From Gammaproteobacteria bacterium HGW-Gammaproteobacteria-1 (lineage in GTDB: Bacteria > Pseudomonadota > Gammaproteobacteria > Thiohalomonadales > Thiohalomonadaceae), in the NCBI GenBank assembly GCA_002840095.1, contig PGZL01000007.1, positions 314,109 through 378,108 of the forward strand: a stretch of DNA of 64,000 bases. The letters run 5' to 3'. Of this stretch, positions 27,331-36,017 are shown one piece after another. Numbering within the stretch: position 1 is the stretch's first letter; the number at the start of each line of letters is the position of its first letter. The notes beneath the pieces are model-generated. The model made no database searches. It worked only from the letters and a program-made list of their open reading frames with translations, and was not told the DNA's origin. A program made the position numbers and the translations under genes.

Positions 27331-27962
27331 CAGGCCAGCCCCGGCAGCAGTTGGCGCAGGCCGTTGGCCATGAACTCCACGGCGATGGCGGCGAGGATCA
27401 GGCCCATGATGCGGGTCAGCACGTTGATGCCGGTACGCCCCAGCCGCTGCGACAGCAGCGGCGCGGCGCGGAACACCAGCCACACGATGAGTGCCATGAG
27501 CAGGATCTCGAGGCCCAGCAGGGCGTAGTGCATCGGCGCCGACGAACGATGGGTGTAGACGATGATGGTGCTGATCGCACCGGGCCCGGCGAGCAGGGGG
27601 ATGGCCAGCGGCACCACGGCCACGGACTCCTTCTCCGCCGCGTCCTGCGCCTCCTCGTCGGTCTGCTTCGCCGGACTGAGCCTGGCGTGCATCATGGAGA
27701 TGGCGATGAGCAGGATCAGGATGCCGCCGCCGACACGGAACGAAGCGATGGTGATACCGAAGAAACCCAGGATCGCCTCGCCGGTGAACAGCGCCGCCAG
27801 CAGCACCGCCCCCACCGCCGAGGCGGACAGCAGCGCCGTGCGATGGCGCCGGTGCGCCGACAGGCCTTCGGTCAGGCCGATGAAGACCGGGATCGCGCCG
27901 ACGGGATTGACGATGGCCAACAGGCCGGCGAAAAATTTGGCGTATTCAGCCCATTCCTGCAT
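27330..27962 (-). CDS. marC: MarC-family integral membrane protein
   Basis: The 210-residue protein has six hydrophobic segments and the MarC signatures 'IVNPVGAIPVFIGLT' at the N terminus, 'PLAIPLLAGPGAISTIIV' in the middle and 'RIMGLILAAIAVEFMANGL' near the end. The family is widespread in the inner membrane; its transport activity is not established. It is translationally coupled to the Bax-like gene. Upstream lies a repeat region. Confidence 0.9.
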   Translation of the reverse strand: MQEWAEYAKFFAGLLAIVNPVGAIPVFIGLTEGLSAHRRHRTALLSASAVGAVLLAALFTGEAILGFFGITIASFRVGGGILILLIAISMMHARLSPAKQTDEEAQDAAEKESVAVVPLAIPLLAGPGAISTIIVYTHRSSAPMHYALLGLEILLMALIVWLVFRAAPLLSQRLGRTGINVLTRIMGLILAAIAVEFMANGLRQLLPGLA

Positions 27963-28355
27963 GTTGATTTCCTAAGAACAGATACAAGATACAAGTGGCA
28001 AGATACAAGTGAATGAACTCGCTGCGCTCGTACCGATTTGTATTCAAACAACCGTGCGCACAGCGCATCCTGCGACCAGCCCATATATTCAACTCAAAAC
28101 CGGCAGTGACTCTCGCCAAGACGCCAAGCGCGCCAAGAAATACCACGTATTGTGCGCCCGACGATGTATCAAACCGTTGCGCTGACACCGCATTCCTACG
28201 CCTCGTTTTCTTGGCGTCTTGGCGTCTTGGCGAGAGTTCGTCTGCTTTTGTGAGTTCACCCTACGAAATATTTCTTTGTGGGTCGGGCTTCAGCCCGACG
28301 ACCGCACCCAAATCTGCACCAGACGTCGGGCTGAAGCCCGACCCACGGAATCCTG
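27963..28355. repeat. 393-bp gene-free region made of three repeat families
   Basis: Three kinds of repeat are visible. First, GATACAAGATACAAGTGGCA and its neighbour GATACAAGTGAA at 27981-28014. Second, TCTCGCCAAGACGCCAAG at 28110-28127 facing CTTGGCGTCTTGGCGTCTT and GGCGAGA at 28210-28236. Third, GTCGGGCTTCAGCCCGAC, itself a palindrome, at 28282-28299, with an inverted partner GTCGGGCTGAAGCCCGAC at 28325-28342, both flanked by GTGG/CCAC. No gene was found. The last pair could act as a two-way terminator for the converging or neighbouring transcripts. Confidence 0.75.
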
Positions 28356-29144
28356 CTACCCGGCGATCCAGTCGCGCCACGGCCCGAACAGGGCCGGGTC
28401 CAGTGTGGCGACCACCGAACGCGGCTGCAAGCCGACGTGCAGCACCGGCTCGCCCTGCAAAGTCTCGGCCCGGCCGCCCGCCTCGGCCAGGATCAGGCTG
28501 CCGGCGGCATAGTCCCACAGGCTCTGCCGGCCGTGCAGGTAGAGATGGCCGCGGCCGGCGGCGAGGGTGCACCAGTCCAGGGCCGATGCCCCGAAGTTGC
28601 GTTGCGAGGCATAGGGCGTATCGCACACCAGGCGGGCGGACAGGGCCGGCGGCAGGCGCTTGAAATCCACCAGGGCGATGCAGCGCGACAGCGGCAGCCC
28701 GCAGGCGCGGCTGCGCAGGGGTTCGCCGTTGAGCCAGGCGCCGTGGCCGCGCGCGGCGCTGTAGCACTCGTCGCGCACCGGGTCGTAGACCAGGCCGAGC
28801 CGTACCTCGCCCTGCTGCACCAGGGCCAGCGACAGGGCGAAATAGGGAATGCCGGCGGCGAAATTGCTGGTGCCGTCCAGCGGGTCCAGGCACCACAGGC
28901 CGGCCGCGGAATCGTCCAGCAGGCGCTGCTGCGCCGCTGCGTCCATTTCCTCACCCAGCAGGGGGATGTGCGGCCAGCGTGCCGCCAGGGCGTCCGCCAG
29001 CACCCGCTGGCAGGCGACGTCCGCCTCGGTCACCACGCTGCCGTCGGTCTTGAGCGACGCGGCGACGCGGGTGTAGCGCGGCAGCAGTTCCTGCCGCGCG
29101 AGCGGCGGAACCAGCTCGCGCAGCTGTTCCAGCATGGACAGCAT
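28356..29144 (-). CDS. Inositol monophosphatase-family phosphatase
   Basis: The 262-residue enzyme has the Mg2+-dependent phosphatase motifs in order: 'GEEMD', 'WCLDPLDGTSNF' and 'LWDYAAGSLILAEAGG'. In IMPase, FBPase and CysQ enzymes the acidic residues of these motifs bind the metals. Substrate (inositol phosphate, PAP/PAPS or a sugar phosphate) cannot be told from the sequence alone. The ATG overlaps the stop of the secreted-repeat gene as TGATG, so the two are coupled. Confidence 0.88.
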   Translation of the reverse strand: MLSMLEQLRELVPPLARQELLPRYTRVAASLKTDGSVVTEADVACQRVLADALAARWPHIPLLGEEMDAAAQQRLLDDSAAGLWCLDPLDGTSNFAAGIPYFALSLALVQQGEVRLGLVYDPVRDECYSAARGHGAWLNGEPLRSRACGLPLSRCIALVDFKRLPPALSARLVCDTPYASQRNFGASALDWCTLAAGRGHLYLHGRQSLWDYAAGSLILAEAGGRAETLQGEPVLHVGLQPRSVVATLDPALFGPWRDWIAG

Positions 29145-29974
29145 CAGCGGCGCAGGTATTCGAAGGTGGTGTTGGGACGACCGACGTAGCAGGCGTAGGT
29201 GAACTGGTGCTTGCGGATCGCCGCCAGCGCCGCCTTCGCCTCAACCTCGAGGGCGCCGAAGTCGAACAGGGTCAGGTCGTTGTCGACGATGAGCCAGCGT
29301 CCGCCCCGCTGCACCAGACCCGCGGTGGTGGGATGGAAGCGCACGCAGTCCTCTTCGTACCACTGGCCCAGCGGTGCGCGCCCGCCGATGAGCAGGAAGC
29401 GGAAGGCCGGCGGATCGCCGATGAAGCAGGACTGATTCATGCCGTACTGCTGGATGATCTTCATGGCGGCGTAGGCGTCGAGTTCGCGCTGGCCGAAGTC
29501 GAACAGCCACCAGTCGTCCTGCGCGATCTGGAATTTGCCGTCCTGCTGGCGCACAGCGATCTTTTCCGGATCGAAATCGATGCACTTCTCCTCCAGCGGC
29601 GGCGGCGGCGGCACGAAACCGGCACGGGTGATGCGGGTGACGGTGAAGCCGCCGGTGACCCGGGTCACCTCGAGCACGTTGCCGTCCTCGCGGACGGCCA
29701 GGTGCAGCTCGCCGCGCTCGGCGGTGGCACCCTTGGGCACGTCGACCCAGCTGCCCAGGATCATCTGGCCGCGGATGCGGCCGCTGAAGACGGAGGTGCG
29801 GCCCGGCTCCTGCTGCCCGCCCTCGTTGAACCAATAGATTTCGTCGCCGACGTGGCGCACGAAGTAGGTGGCGCCGTCGTCGCCGAACCACTTGCCGTTA
29901 TAGTCCGCCGCCGCCGCTGCCGCCGACAGCCCGCCCAACAACAGCAACAGCCCTGCAAATATCTGCTTCATCAT
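29144..29974 (-). CDS. Secreted protein with two C-terminal tandem repeats
   Basis: The 276-residue protein has a signal peptide (cleavage near AAAAAD). An N-terminal beta-rich domain ('YNGKWFGDDGATYFVRHVGDEIYWF') follows, then a proline linker (PPPPPLEEK) at about 120. After it come two copies of a unit of about 60 residues: C-[IV]-x-F-x-P, a short 'G-[KR]-[FW]-x-[IL]' strand, 'LFDFG', a helix, and C-[FY]-[IV]-G-x-P. Each copy has one Cys at its start and one before the GxP, so each could hold a disulfide. I cannot name the repeat family. It is coupled to the phosphatase gene. Confidence 0.7.
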   Translation of the reverse strand: MMKQIFAGLLLLLGGLSAAAAAADYNGKWFGDDGATYFVRHVGDEIYWFNEGGQQEPGRTSVFSGRIRGQMILGSWVDVPKGATAERGELHLAVREDGNVLEVTRVTGGFTVTRITRAGFVPPPPPLEEKCIDFDPEKIAVRQQDGKFQIAQDDWWLFDFGQRELDAYAAMKIIQQYGMNQSCFIGDPPAFRFLLIGGRAPLGQWYEEDCVRFHPTTAGLVQRGGRWLIVDNDLTLFDFGALEVEAKAALAAIRKHQFTYACYVGRPNTTFEYLRR

Positions 29975-29988
29975 CCCTGTACCAACCT

Positions 29989-30402
29989 CTAGGTTCCTGC
30001 CTTGAGCAGGTTATCGATTATTGCACTGCGCTCGCCGCGCGCCAGCCGTAACAACTCTTCATGGGCTATGTCGCGGCCGATGCCGCGTCGCACCAGCACG
30101 TCCAGCATGCGGCTGAAGGTATCACGCCGCCGCTGCCCGTCCGCCGACTCGTCGCGGCGCGAACGGCAGAAATCCATCAGGGTGGAACCGCACACGCAGT
30201 TGCGAAACAGCTCCACTACCGGTTTATCGTCATCATCCAGCGCCGCCTTGAGCCCGCTGCGGCCCCCGGTGGGCACGGTCAGCTCAAGAAACTGCGCCAG
30301 ATTCTCATAGGTCCGGCCGCAATTGGGACATATTTTGGGAAAGGCGCCCGCGCTCAACTCCTGCAGGCCGGAAAACAGCTCGAAATCCGCGTCATCACCC
30401 AT
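29989..30402 (-). CDS. Zinc-ribbon-like cytoplasmic protein of unknown function
   Basis: The 137-residue protein starts at ATG 30402 behind a GGGGGAG box; longer readings upstream are not supported. It carries 'CPNCGRTYENLAQFLELT' and 'CVCGSTLMDFCRSRRDES', a four-cysteine set that may bind zinc. A helical, basic C-terminal part ('RRDTFSRMLDVLVRRG') follows. I do not recognise the family. The gene ends 14 bp before the secreted-repeat gene on the same strand. Confidence 0.65.
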   Translation of the reverse strand: MGDDADFELFSGLQELSAGAFPKICPNCGRTYENLAQFLELTVPTGGRSGLKAALDDDDKPVVELFRNCVCGSTLMDFCRSRRDESADGQRRRDTFSRMLDVLVRRGIGRDIAHEELLRLARGERSAIIDNLLKAGT

Positions 30403-30512
30403 GATGAGGCTCCCCCGGGACGGCAACATCCCGTTCGACCCTGGCGCAGCGCCAAGGTGCCGCAATGCCGAGGCAATGTTACCTGAAAAGGAAAGTGACG
30501 AGAAACCGGCCG

Positions 30513-30653
30513 TTATGCACGGCGTCCGAGACGGACGAGGCGCGCCAGCAGCAGGATGGCCAGGAAGGCGAGGCCGCCGATGAACAGCTTGAACGGTCCG
30601 GGCTCGCGGCCTTCGCCGTTGAACTCCGGTGGGGTGGGAAAGGAAACACACAT
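30513..30653 (-). CDS. Possible 46-residue single-pass membrane protein
   Basis: A short frame from ATG 30653 to TAA 30513 encodes a Pro/Gly-rich head, a hydrophobic segment 'LFIGGLAFLAILLLARLV' and a basic tail 'RLGRRA'. The layout (anchor followed by Arg cluster) resembles protein-sorting C termini such as those of PEP-CTERM proteins, but no upstream domain is in frame because a TGA precedes it. No good ribosome binding site is seen. It may be a remnant. The surrounding 361-bp gap (30403-30763) holds nothing else I recognise. Confidence 0.35.
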   Translation of the reverse strand: MCVSFPTPPEFNGEGREPGPFKLFIGGLAFLAILLLARLVRLGRRA

Positions 30654-30763
30654 GGGCTCGGCCCGATCCGCGGGAAAGCTGCCTGTATATCACCCGCCGC
30701 CGTCGCGGGTAAATGACAATCCGCATTCGCGTTGCAGACCGCCGGCGGCGGCGGCATAAGGAT

Positions 30764-31714
30764 TCAGCTCACCGGGCGCTCCGCGTCCTCTCCCTCCTGC
30801 TCGCGCAGGACGGTCTCCACCAGGCCAAAATCCAGGCAGAACAGCCGCACCGGCTCCTTTTTGCCGCGCAGCGCAATGGACTGCTCCGCCCCTTCCCAGA
30901 AGCGGCGCGGCAGGTGACGGTAGGAGCTTTCGCTCAGGGCGATGTCCCGCCCCAGTTCCTTGGTGATGCTCTCGAGGCGGAAGGCGGTGTTGACCGCATC
31001 GCCCAGGGCGGTGTTGTCGGCGCCGATGCCGAGGGAGGCCATGCCGGTGTTGATGCCGGCGCCGATGCGCAAGGGCTGCGGCAGGTCGGGAAAGGTGAGC
31101 TTGAGCCGGGCGGTGGTCTCGGCGATCTTCAACGCGGTGGCCAACGCCTTGGCCACGTTGTCCTGGGCCCGATCGTTGTCCCAGCGCACGAACACGCAGT
31201 CGCCGATGAATTTGTCGATGGTGCCGCCGCTCTTCTGGATGATCTCGCTGACGTCCTGGAACCATTTGCTCATCAGCCGCGACAGGGTCTGGATCGAGAC
31301 CTGTTCCGACAGCCCGGTGTAGTTGCGGATGTCGGCCACCAGGACGGTGATCTCCTTGATCACCGGGCTGTGGAAGATGACGGTCTGCTGGAACGAAATG
31401 GAGTCGTTGAAGCGGGCCGGCTGCACGCCCTGCTCGAAGGTGAACTCGGTCAGGCCGATGGCGATGCGATCGCCGTTGCGCAGACGGGTCGGCACGCTCA
31501 CCCGGCCGCCGTTCAGCGAGGTACCGTTGGAACTGCCGCTGTCGATGATGTAGTAATCGCCGCCGCCGAGCCGGCGCACCATGGCATGGTTGCGGGACAC
31601 CAGCAGATCGGTCAGGACGATGTTGTTGGTCTTGTCGCGGCCGATGGTCAGGGTGCTGCTGCACAGCACCCGCTCCGGCTGCTTGTCCCTGGTATAGGTC
31701 AGATAGGCGGACAT
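30764..31714 (-). CDS. FHA-domain adenylate/guanylate cyclase
   Basis: The 316-residue cytoplasmic protein has an N-terminal FHA domain (about 20-90, 'LTIGRDKTNNIVLTDLLVSRNHAMV' with 'GSSNGTSLNGG') and a class III nucleotide cyclase domain from about 120. There, 'TVLVADIRNYTGLSE' and 'IDKFIGDCVFV' carry the metal-binding Asp residues. 'GDAVNTAFRLESI' carries the Asn and Arg of the transition-state site. The FHA part would bind phosphothreonine, coupling cyclic-nucleotide synthesis to a Ser/Thr kinase. It is a stand-alone gene; no ribosome binding site is evident before ATG 31714. Confidence 0.9.
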   Translation of the reverse strand: MSAYLTYTRDKQPERVLCSSTLTIGRDKTNNIVLTDLLVSRNHAMVRRLGGGDYYIIDSGSSNGTSLNGGRVSVPTRLRNGDRIAIGLTEFTFEQGVQPARFNDSISFQQTVIFHSPVIKEITVLVADIRNYTGLSEQVSIQTLSRLMSKWFQDVSEIIQKSGGTIDKFIGDCVFVRWDNDRAQDNVAKALATALKIAETTARLKLTFPDLPQPLRIGAGINTGMASLGIGADNTALGDAVNTAFRLESITKELGRDIALSESSYRHLPRRFWEGAEQSIALRGKKEPVRLFCLDFGLVETVLREQEGEDAERPVS

Positions 31715-32002
31715 CTGTGCGCGCGCATCCCGGATCCCTGAATGTTTACCCTGGCCCCGCCCGGCAAGGGCATGGCGGGGCTCCAGAACCTTACCTCCTT
31801 GCGGCCGGTATTGCCACCGGCAGCGCCGCCTGTCCCGTGCTTACGCCGCCTGGGGTCAAGACCTTAGCTGGTCATCGTTCCCCGTGCAGTGGGGTTATGA
31901 TGGGCGCACAAAACATCCGGCATACCGGGCCGCACGAAAAACATTATATTGGATCAATGGGATAGCCGTCCCGCACCCTGCTTTTGGGGGAATGTTGCGT
32001 CG

Positions 32003-35000
32003 ATGAAGCATTTTCGCCTGTCCACCCGCATCACCATCAGCGCCCTGCTGCTGGTGGCGGCCAGCGCCTCCGGCCTCGCCTGGCTGGAAAACGAGCGCCT
32101 GCTCGAGGTCTATCTGAGCGAGCGGCACGCCGATCTGGCGTCGGCACTGGAGGCCGAAGAGTTGCGCCTGATCCAGGCGGTGCACACCCTGCGCCAGGAC
32201 GCGGTGTTTCTGTCCAACCTCCCGCCCATTTCCGGCATCGCGCGCGCCACCCGCAACGGCGGCCACGACCCCTACGGCGGCAACTCCGCCGCCGTATGGG
32301 AACAACGCCTGCAACAGATATTCACCGCCTTTGCCGATGCGCGCCCGGCCTACCGGAGCATCGGCTACGTCGGCATGACCGGGGAGCCGCACGACATCGT
32401 GCGCGTCGACCAGCGCGGCGACAGGATAGAAGTCGTGCCGCCCTCCCCCCTGGGCGCAGGCGACGGACGCGAACTGATCGACGTCGCTCTCGGCCTGGAC
32501 CCGGGGCAAGTCCATGTAATCGGCCCGGCCCGGAACGAGGATGCAACGCTGCACATCCGGGCCGCGACCCCGGTGTATGCCGCGGGCGAGGTCTTTGGGG
32601 TAATCACCCTCGACCTCGCCCTGGACGAACTGCTGGAGGCGGCCAAGACCGGGTTGCCGCCGGGGGTGGAAACCTACATCACGGACGGCGACGGCCACTA
32701 TCTGCTGCATCCCGGCCTGCCGCCGCCGAGCGCCGCCGACGGCAAGCCCAGCGACAACCTCACCGCCGCCTTCCCCTCCCTCAGGAGCATGTACAGTCCG
32801 CACGCGCCGGTCAGCCGCTCACTGCGGCCCGCACCGGTGGGCGGCGGGTTCCTGGCGGCCGGACGCATCCACTACGACCCGGAAAACCCGGCGCGTTTCC
32901 TGCTGCTGGGCTACCACATCCCCGAAGCGGTGGTGCTGCAGCAGACGCCGACCATCCCGGCCCGGCAGATCGGCTACGGCTTCGCCTCCATGCTGCTGGT
33001 CGGCATGATATTCATGCTGGTCCTGCGCCGCACCTTTGCGCCGCTGGAACAGATCGCCGCCGCCGCCGACCGCATCACCGCCGGCGAGAGCGTCATCCGC
33101 ATGCCGGAGGCTGGCAACGGCGAAATCGGCAGTCTCACCCGCGCCATCAACGCCATGCTCACCAGCCTGGCGCAGCGCGAGGCACAGATACTGCAACTGA
33201 ATGAAACCCTGGAAGCCCAGGTGGCGAAGCGCACCGATGAGTTGCGCAGCGCCTACCTCAGCCTGCAGGACGAGATGGAGCAGCACGAGCGGCTGCAACG
33301 GGAAGCCGTCAAACTGATGCAGCGCAATGCCCTCCTGATGGACACCTCCATGGACGGCATCCACATCATGGACGTGCAGGGCAACATCCTCGATGCCAAC
33401 AATGCCTTTTGCCGCATGCTGGGCTATACGCGGGACGAGGTCCTGCACCTCAACATCGCCGACATCGACGCCCGCAAATCACGCCAGGAACTGCTCGCCG
33501 AGTTCAGCGCCGTCATCGGCGACAGCGCCATGGTCCAGACCGTGCACCGGCGCAAGGACGGCCAGTGCCTCGACGTGGAAATCAGCGCCACCGGCGAGAA
33601 GGTGGACGGTCAGGCGTTCATCTTCGCCATCAGCCGCGACGTCACCGAGAAGGAGCGTGACCGCACGGAGCTGATGCTGCGGGAGGACGATCTGAACCGG
33701 GCTCAGGCCGTGGGCCAGATCGGCAGCTGGCGCCTGGACGTGCGCCGCAACGTGCTCACCTGGTCCGACGAAAACCATCGCATCTTCGGCGTGCCCATCG
33801 GCACGCCGCTGAGTTACGAAACCTTTCTGGCCACCATCCACCCCGACGACCGCGCCTACGTGGATCGCAGCTGGCAGGCCGGCCTGCACGGCGCGCCCTA
33901 CGACATAGAACACCGGGTGCTCGCCAACGGCGAGGTGAAGTGGGTGCGCGAGCGCGCCGAACTGGAGTTCGACAGGGACGGCGCCCTGCTGGGCGGCTTC
34001 GGCACCACCCAGGACATCACCGCGCGCAAGCAGGCGGAACTGGCGCTGGCCGAGGCCAAGGAGGCGGCGGAACAGGCCAGCCGCGCCAAGTCGCTGTTCC
34101 TCGCCAACATGAGCCACGAAATCCGCACCCCGCTCAACGGCATCATCGGCCTGTCCCACCTGCTGGAGGACGCCGCCCTGCCGCAGCGCGAACAGGAATA
34201 CGTGGTGAAGATCCTGTCGTCGGCGCAGCTGCTGCTGCGCATCCTCAACGACATCCTGGATTTTTCCCGCATCGAGGCCGGCGCCGTACACCTGGAGCAG
34301 GTCCCGTTCTCGTTGCACGAAATGCTCAACGACATCGCGGTCATCGTCGCGCCGCCGCGGGACAAGAACATCGAGGTGCTGTTCGAGGTGGGCGCCGACG
34401 TGCCCGTCGCCCTCAGCGGCGACGCCCTGCGCCTGCAACAGGTGCTGCTCAACCTGGTGGGCAATGCCGTCAAGTTCACCGACGCCGGCGAGGTGGTGGT
34501 ATCGGTGCACCCACTGGCGCAGACACCGCAGCGCGCCACCCTGGAGTTCGCGGTGCGCGACACCGGCATCGGCATTCCGCCGGATCAGCAGCAGCACCTG
34601 TTCGAGGCCTTCTCCCAGGCCGAGCACGGTTCCGGCCGCCGCTACGGCGGCGCCGGCCTGGGCCTGGCCATCTGCGCCCGCCTGGTCACCCTGATGGGCG
34701 GGCACATCGTGTTCGGCAGCACACCGGGCCAGGGCAGCGAATTCCATTTCATCGTCGACTTCGAGCTGGCGCCGCCGGGCAGCGTGCCCTCGACCGCCCT
34801 GGGCCGCCTGCCCGGCCTGCGCGTCCTGATCGTGGACGACAACAAGGCGGTGCGCGACGTGCTCACCCGCACCTGCGAGTCCTTCCACTGGCAGGTGACG
34901 GCGCGCGCCTCGGCGCAGGAGGCCCTGGACTACCTGCGCCGCTTCGATGCCGAGGAACAGGATCTCGACGTCATGCTGCTGGACTGGCGCATGCCGGGCG

Positions 35001-36007
35001 GCGACGGCCTGGCGCTGCTGGCCCAGGCCCACGCGGACCCGGATGTCGCACTGCCGCTGGTGGTGCTGATGACGCCGGCCAACGAAGTGGACCGCCTCTC
35101 GGTCAGTCCGAACTGGGACGATCTCGACGGCACGCTGATCAAGCCGTTCACCCCGGGCAGCCTGTTCGCCACCCTCATGCGCATCAACGAGGGCGAGGCG
35201 TCGCACAGCCGCTGTGCCCAGGCCGCCCACCGGCAACTGCCCGGCCTGCACGTACTGATCGTCGAAGACAACGAAATCAACCAGACGGTGCTGGAAAACA
35301 TCCTCACCCGGGCGGGGGCCCGGGTCGAAGTGGCCGGCGACGGCATGGATGCAGTGGAGATCCTGCGCCAGCGCGGCGAGGCGTTTCACGCGGTGTTGAT
35401 GGACATCCGCATGCCGCGCATGGACGGCTACGAGGCGACCCGCGTGATCCGCGAGGAACTGGGCCTCATGGAGCTGCCCATCATTGCGGTCACCGCCTCC
35501 GCGCTGCCCGCCGACCGGGAACACGCGCGCCGCGTCGGCATGGCCGGCCACGTCGCCAAACCCATCGACACCGCCACCCTGCTGGACACCCTGGCGACCC
35601 TCGCCCCCCATGTCGCCGGCCGGCCGGCGCCGGCCGCGCCTCCCCCGGTGGTGGAACAACCCCGCCGGTCCCTGCCCGGCGTCGATCTCGACAAGGCCCT
35701 GGGCAATCTGGGCGGCAATTACGCCAAGCTGGTGGAGTTGCTGGGCCGCTTCGTCGCCGATCATCAGGGCGACTGCGACAGGGCGCACGAATTGCTGTCC
35801 CAGGGCGAGATCGAGGAGGCCGCCACCCTGCTGCATACCATCCGCGGCGTGGCCGGCTACCTCGGCACCGGCGAGATCTGGCGCCTCGCCACCACCGCCG
35901 AAGAGGCGGTAAAACGCGACGACGGCGCCACGGTGGCGGCGGTGTGCGAAGAGTTCGCCGCGGCGATGCAGATCATCGCCGACGCCATCGGGCACAGCGC
36001 CCCCTGA
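32003..36007 (+). CDS. Hybrid sensor histidine kinase: Cache-like, HAMP, PAS-PAS, HK, REC-REC, Hpt
   Basis: The 1334-residue protein carries a complete multistep phosphorelay. A first transmembrane helix (about 8-28), a periplasmic sensor domain of about 280 residues and a second helix near 315-338 are followed by a HAMP domain and a coiled coil. Two PAS domains (about 430-550 and 560-670) precede the kinase core with H705 in 'SHEIRTPLNGIIG'. The ATPase domain ('GGAGLGLAICARLV') is followed by two receivers with D994 (LLDWRMPGG) and D1134 (LMDIRMPRMDG). An Hpt domain with H1278 (HTIRG) ends the protein. ATG 32003 was preferred to 31949, which adds no recognisable sequence. The ligand and the final response regulator are not encoded nearby. 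Confidence 0.9.
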   Translation: MKHFRLSTRITISALLLVAASASGLAWLENERLLEVYLSERHADLASALEAEELRLIQAVHTLRQDAVFLSNLPPISGIARATRNGGHDPYGGNSAAVWEQRLQQIFTAFADARPAYRSIGYVGMTGEPHDIVRVDQRGDRIEVVPPSPLGAGDGRELIDVALGLDPGQVHVIGPARNEDATLHIRAATPVYAAGEVFGVITLDLALDELLEAAKTGLPPGVETYITDGDGHYLLHPGLPPPSAADGKPSDNLTAAFPSLRSMYSPHAPVSRSLRPAPVGGGFLAAGRIHYDPENPARFLLLGYHIPEAVVLQQTPTIPARQIGYGFASMLLVGMIFMLVLRRTFAPLEQIAAAADRITAGESVIRMPEAGNGEIGSLTRAINAMLTSLAQREAQILQLNETLEAQVAKRTDELRSAYLSLQDEMEQHERLQREAVKLMQRNALLMDTSMDGIHIMDVQGNILDANNAFCRMLGYTRDEVLHLNIADIDARKSRQELLAEFSAVIGDSAMVQTVHRRKDGQCLDVEISATGEKVDGQAFIFAISRDVTEKERDRTELMLREDDLNRAQAVGQIGSWRLDVRRNVLTWSDENHRIFGVPIGTPLSYETFLATIHPDDRAYVDRSWQAGLHGAPYDIEHRVLANGEVKWVRERAELEFDRDGALLGGFGTTQDITARKQAELALAEAKEAAEQASRAKSLFLANMSHEIRTPLNGIIGLSHLLEDAALPQREQEYVVKILSSAQLLLRILNDILDFSRIEAGAVHLEQVPFSLHEMLNDIAVIVAPPRDKNIEVLFEVGADVPVALSGDALRLQQVLLNLVGNAVKFTDAGEVVVSVHPLAQTPQRATLEFAVRDTGIGIPPDQQQHLFEAFSQAEHGSGRRYGGAGLGLAICARLVTLMGGHIVFGSTPGQGSEFHFIVDFELAPPGSVPSTALGRLPGLRVLIVDDNKAVRDVLTRTCESFHWQVTARASAQEALDYLRRFDAEEQDLDVMLLDWRMPGGDGLALLAQAHADPDVALPLVVLMTPANEVDRLSVSPNWDDLDGTLIKPFTPGSLFATLMRINEGEASHSRCAQAAHRQLPGLHVLIVEDNEINQTVLENILTRAGARVEVAGDGMDAVEILRQRGEAFHAVLMDIRMPRMDGYEATRVIREELGLMELPIIAVTASALPADREHARRVGMAGHVAKPIDTATLLDTLATLAPHVAGRPAPAAPPPVVEQPRRSLPGVDLDKALGNLGGNYAKLVELLGRFVADHQGDCDRAHELLSQGEIEEAATLLHTIRGVAGYLGTGEIWRLATTAEEAVKRDDGATVAAVCEEFAAAMQIIADAIGHSAP

Positions 36008-36017
36008 CGCCGCCGCC

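Noticed and set aside
26165-28355. CRISPR array or tandem repeats
   Set aside because: Repeat units are palindromic, differently spaced and in both orientations, with no regular spacers and no cas genes.
31717-31965. Short plus-strand frame before the hybrid kinase
   Set aside because: No start signal or recognisable sequence; the 288-bp gap shows no supportable gene.
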